A stretch of 64,000 nucleotides of DNA from Adineta steineri (lineage: Eukaryota > Rotifera > Eurotatoria > Adinetida > Adinetidae): NCBI GenBank assembly GCA_905250115.1, contig CAJNOI010000058.1, positions 193,149 to 257,148 of the forward strand. The letters run 5' to 3'. A model generated the notes under the pieces. The model saw only the letters and a list, made by a program, of their open reading frames with translations. It did not search any database and was not told where the DNA came from. This document shows positions 60,689 to 64,000 of this stretch, piece after piece; positions within the stretch are counted from its first letter, which is position 1, and each line of letters opens with the position of its first letter. The position numbers and the translations under genes were made by a program.

Positions 60689-62032
60689 TTAAAGACAACG
60701 ATCTCGTATAATAGAATACATATATTCAACAATAGCATTAAATATCTCAGTTCCATCTATTTCAATTTCTTTTGGATCAGTCAAAAATCCGACGGTACAT
60801 GTATCGTCAAGTGTCTTATTTTGATCGAAGCACATTGGTAAACCTTTGAACATTGGTGATAATTCAAAAGTCATTGCATGCGGCATTAATGTAGCAGCAA
60901 AATCAATACTAGTTCCAGTACATGGATATAGTAAACGTGATGCTTGTCCAACTCTATATGTTTTCTTCATTACACTTGACACAACTTTACTACTTCTATT
61001 AAATAATTCATCATAATTCGATACTTTTTTCGATAATGAATATGTCCATGGTAATAACCAAAATCTTCCATAAGCATGTAAATTAAAATAAGCATAAAAT
61101 TTTTGATTAGAAAGTTGTTGTTGTCGAAGAAAATTGACAACACTTATGACTTCATTTTCTGATGCTGGACTTGGTCCACGATATGAATGTGAACATGCAT
61201 GATCTGACGCGCCAATCGTATTATTCCATTCATAGGGAAAATTCCGATTAAGATCTATTCCATAACAAGATTGATCACCATTCCAATAATCTGAATGAGG
61301 TGTTGGTGAACGATTTTTTCTCCAAAGACGATTTTCATGTCTTGAAAATTCATAACCATCTGGATTCATCAATGGTAACATATATATATCAAAATTATAT
61401 AAAATTTCTCGAACTTTAACATTTGTTTTTCTTAATTTAAGAAATTGTATAAGAATATAATTTGCTACACCAATTGATAACCATTCTCGTGCATGCATAC
61501 CTCCATCAATATATATAGCATATTTACGTTGTTGATGTCTCCGATGACTATGACCAAGAATTTTTATAATAGTAAGCGTACGATTTTCATATGTATGACC
61601 AATTGTATATGAACGAATAAATTTTTTTGTTAATAAAGATGTTTTAAGTAAATTATACCAATCTTGTTGTTCATCATATGAGAGAAAATGTTGATAATAA
61701 GTTTGATCTAATGGATTATCTGATGGAACCCATCGTTTTGATCTTCTTTGAGATTTTTTCCATGTTTTTTCGGGATTATTTGTAATAATTCGAAAGGAAC
61801 CATGTAATCGATGTATAAAATGAGTAAAATCTGATAGATAATTATTTGGTATAAGAAAAACATATGATGATTGATCGTAATCATGTTGAAGAAGATCGAT
61901 TAATGGAAACGATTTTTGAATATGTAATAAATGATTATCTTTATGTGGGAATTTAACAAGCCAAACATGTTCTGCTTGTAAAATAGTTAAGAAAAACAAA
62001 AAGAAAATAGCGATTTTTGTTTTATGAACCAT
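60689..62032 (-). CDS. Secreted M14 metallocarboxypeptidase (A/B type) with propeptide
   Basis: Single exon, 447 aa, ATG 62032. Zinc exopeptidase that removes C-terminal residues. Seen: signal peptide (KIAIFFLFFLTILQAEH); an ~80-residue propeptide; a basic activation site (KKSQRRSKRW); then the catalytic domain with GGMHAREW (zinc His and Glu), NPDGYEFS, GIDLNRNFPYEW (Arg/Asn substrate residues), NLHAYGRFWLLPW (third zinc His), and MTFELSPM (catalytic Glu). The S1' position in GTSIDFAAT reads Ile, as in carboxypeptidase A, rather than the Asp of carboxypeptidase B; this suggests preference for hydrophobic C-termini. It lacks introns, unlike most neighbours. Likely a digestive enzyme. Confidence 0.93.
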   Translation of the reverse strand: MVHKTKIAIFFLFFLTILQAEHVWLVKFPHKDNHLLHIQKSFPLIDLLQHDYDQSSYVFLIPNNYLSDFTHFIHRLHGSFRIITNNPEKTWKKSQRRSKRWVPSDNPLDQTYYQHFLSYDEQQDWYNLLKTSLLTKKFIRSYTIGHTYENRTLTIIKILGHSHRRHQQRKYAIYIDGGMHAREWLSIGVANYILIQFLKLRKTNVKVREILYNFDIYMLPLMNPDGYEFSRHENRLWRKNRSPTPHSDYWNGDQSCYGIDLNRNFPYEWNNTIGASDHACSHSYRGPSPASENEVISVVNFLRQQQLSNQKFYAYFNLHAYGRFWLLPWTYSLSKKVSNYDELFNRSSKVVSSVMKKTYRVGQASRLLYPCTGTSIDFAATLMPHAMTFELSPMFKGLPMCFDQNKTLDDTCTVGFLTDPKEIEIDGTEIFNAIVEYMYSIIRDRCL

Positions 62033-62438
62033 GTATATGAATAGAAAACAGTAAACAATACAACAAAAAAAAGAAGACTAGTCGTACTACAACAATTAGT
62101 TTTATCTTTTTACATCAATTGCTAAGGTCATATATAGTCATTTAAAGGTTTGTACATTCTAGTTTTATTCGTCTATTTTATGTATTGATGAATAAGACCA
62201 TCATGTGCTGCACTAGCACGAGATGGGATAAATGCCGTTGTTAGAAAGTATTTCATCATGTCTATAGTACATTCTTCATCGAGGATCATATTACAATGAA
62301 TACACAAAGAACTGAATAAGATAAAAAAATCAACACTAAATACATATTTTTACAGTTAAAAGATCGTTCTTTTCTTCGAAGAAGAGAAAAAAAAAGCACC
62401 AAAAATATTAAATACAAAATAAAAGTTAACATACAAAA
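62033..62438. other. Intergenic region
   Basis: Promoter side of the carboxypeptidase gene and 3' side of CHMP7. No gene seen. Confidence 0.5.
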
Positions 62439-64000
62439 TTAATGACTTGATGATGCTATGTCAGCAATTTTATTTGATGTTGCTGTAAAAGAAAGTAATA
62501 AGAAATATGATATGAAATTAACATTTGAAATCGAAAAAGAATATTAAAAACTTACGTTCTTGTACACCTAATTTTTGAAGACGTAATTCAAGATCAGCAA
62601 ATGGATCTGTTTCTGGTACTTTAATAACATCATCAGCAATCGGTGTATTAATTATATCGACATTAATTGGTAGACTGGTTGCTGGTGTAGGTGGTATTGG
62701 TTGTTTTAATAATTCTTCAAGTTCATCTTCTAATTCTGTCATATCAGTTGTATCATTTGTAACTGGTCGACGAAGTGCTTCATCGATTTCGCTTTGTGTA
62801 TCGAGCATCTATAATTGAAAGAAAAAAGAGAGAATTCGATTAAGAATTTAAAAATAAATCTTCTTACTTCATGTACTTCATCAATCATATCTTCAACTGC
62901 ATCAGGTGTAAGACCATTTTTACGTAATAATTCTTTATGAGCTTGAACTCCTGATGAATAAGCATTGATAATCTTAAAAAGAATAGATAGGTTTTTTGTT
63001 TTTTTTATGATTAATAATATTGAAAAATAAATAATTACCAATGACGAACAATCTGTTTGTTCAATTTGTGTTAGAACACTATTAAGATGTTCAATCATAT
63101 TTTCTTTTTTATCATGTTCAAGTTCAAGTAATTTCTTTTTACGTAATAATTTCTTCGCTGCTGTACGATTGCTATTTTTTAAATGACGATAAATGTCTGC
63201 TAGTAATCTAAATAAAATCGATTTTTAATAAATTGAGAAGAGGAAAAAATCTAATTTACCCTTCAATTTGTTGATCAGTTTTCTTTAATTGTTCTTCTAA
63301 ACGTTGTTTTGAATGACGTAATCTAAATATATTTGAATAGGAAAATAAATTTCTTCTCTCTTTTACTTACAAAAGAACACTAGTTTCAATTTCAGTTAAT
63401 GGTCGAACGATCGATGTTCCAGGCATAATAAATTTAACAACCTTAAAAAAATGTAATTAGGTAAAAATAATCATAATAAATAAAACTATTTTACTTTAAC
63501 ATCTTTAGCATCTCCAATATGATCTATTAAAATTTTCTTATCTTTTGTTAATGTTGATATAATTAAATTAATTGAATTTTCATCGATTAGTGTACATCGA
63601 CGGCATGTCTCAATAAATGTTGAAAATGAAACAACACAATCAAATGTTGGAACATAAACATGAGATTGTAATGTGTCAATAACTTGTTGAGCTTTTTTCT
63701 AGAATAAAAATAAATATTTTTAATTTCATAATTAATGAAAAAGTAAATTCTTACATCAACAAGTTCTTTAATAATAAAAACTTCTTGATCAATTGGTGTT
63801 CTAGGAGACATCCAACCAGTTAATGGACTTGCTAGTTTATTAAATGTCCATGATGACCATGATTGTTGAGAATTAGCATAATCATTTGTTGATATAAGCC
63901 GATTTTGTTTAGTTAATTCTTCAAATATTTTATCAAGACATTTTGGTGTTCTTCCTTTACGACGAAAACGTGAAACAATTGTTGGTATATCAATTTGTAA
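62439..64000 (-). CDS. CHMP7: Charged multivesicular body protein 7 (5' partial)
   Basis: ESCRT-III-related protein that recruits other ESCRT-III subunits during nuclear-envelope sealing and endosomal sorting. The stop is at 62439-62441; the gene continues past the window end, so the N-terminal membrane-binding winged helix is missing. Seen in order: RRKGRTPKCLDKIFEELTKQ and SWSSWTFNKLASPLTGWMSP (second winged helix); KKAQQVIDTLQSH; a long coiled coil, RLRHSKQRLEEQLKKTD, with LLRKKKLLELEHDKKENMIE; ELLRKNGLTPDAVEDMIDEVHEM; DELEELLKQPIPPTP; and a MIM1-like helix, DLELRLQKLGVQ. At least eight exons. The arrangement matches vertebrate CHMP7. Confidence 0.92.

Overview
This 64 kb window looks like nuclear DNA of a small invertebrate, most likely a rotifer and probably a bdelloid. 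It is very AT-rich, genes are close together, and most introns are about 46-65 nt with GT..AG ends. The standard genetic code fits every rebuilt gene. I joined exons by hand; for the genes where exon coordinates are listed the total length is a multiple of three, which is strong internal support. The rotifer assignment is inference from compactness, short introns, lineage-specific GPCRs and one intronless gene of bacterial type.

Layout. 1-2.7 kb: 3' part of a thioredoxin reductase (+). 3.6-14.4 kb: two multi-exon peptide-type GPCRs and a sterol-reductase-family membrane protein, all (-), separated by long gene-poor DNA that holds a TTAA-flanked MITE. 14.4-18.7 kb: gene-poor, with a 690-bp TA-flanked inverted-repeat element. 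18.7-24.4 kb: two small convergent unknown genes, a fused rhamnose-pathway enzyme (+) and an unknown basic protein (-). 25.1-29.5 kb: a perilipin-like gene (-) head to head with PDIA3 (+). 29.9-37.3 kb: a SAP/F-box gene and the SKI-complex TPR protein TTC37/SKI3 (+). 37.6-48.1 kb (-): ATP6AP2, two tandem GPCR paralogues and a 12-exon unknown gene. 48.4-53.5 kb (+): a small unknown gene and an EF-hand/Gly-Ala-Ser-repeat protein. 54.7-64 kb is all (-): dolichol kinase, a sarcosine-oxidase-like flavoenzyme, TAMM41 and SDHAF1 overlapping by 4 nt, RSL24D1, an M14 carboxypeptidase and the 3' part of CHMP7.

Functional themes. Redox and ER folding: thioredoxin reductase, PDIA3. Sugar and lipid-linked metabolism: rhamnose enzyme, dolichol kinase, sterol reductase homologue, TAMM41, perilipin-like. 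Mitochondrial assembly: TAMM41, SDHAF1. Signalling: four class-A-like GPCRs. RNA decay and ribosome biogenesis: SKI3, RSL24D1. Membrane traffic and acidification: CHMP7, ATP6AP2.

Most notable points: (1) the thioredoxin reductase ends in a C-GGGS-C tail with no selenocysteine, plus large insertions; (2) the rhamnose enzyme carries its two catalytic modules in the reverse order of plant RHM; (3) SDHAF1 and TAMM41 share an ATGA stop/start overlap, implying one bicistronic mRNA; (4) catalytic CxxC-type motifs of two redox enzymes lie on microexons of 12 and 20 nt; (5) an EF-hand protein has silk-like repeats on both sides of a Pro-rich core; (6) several non-autonomous inverted-repeat elements, one of them inside an intron.
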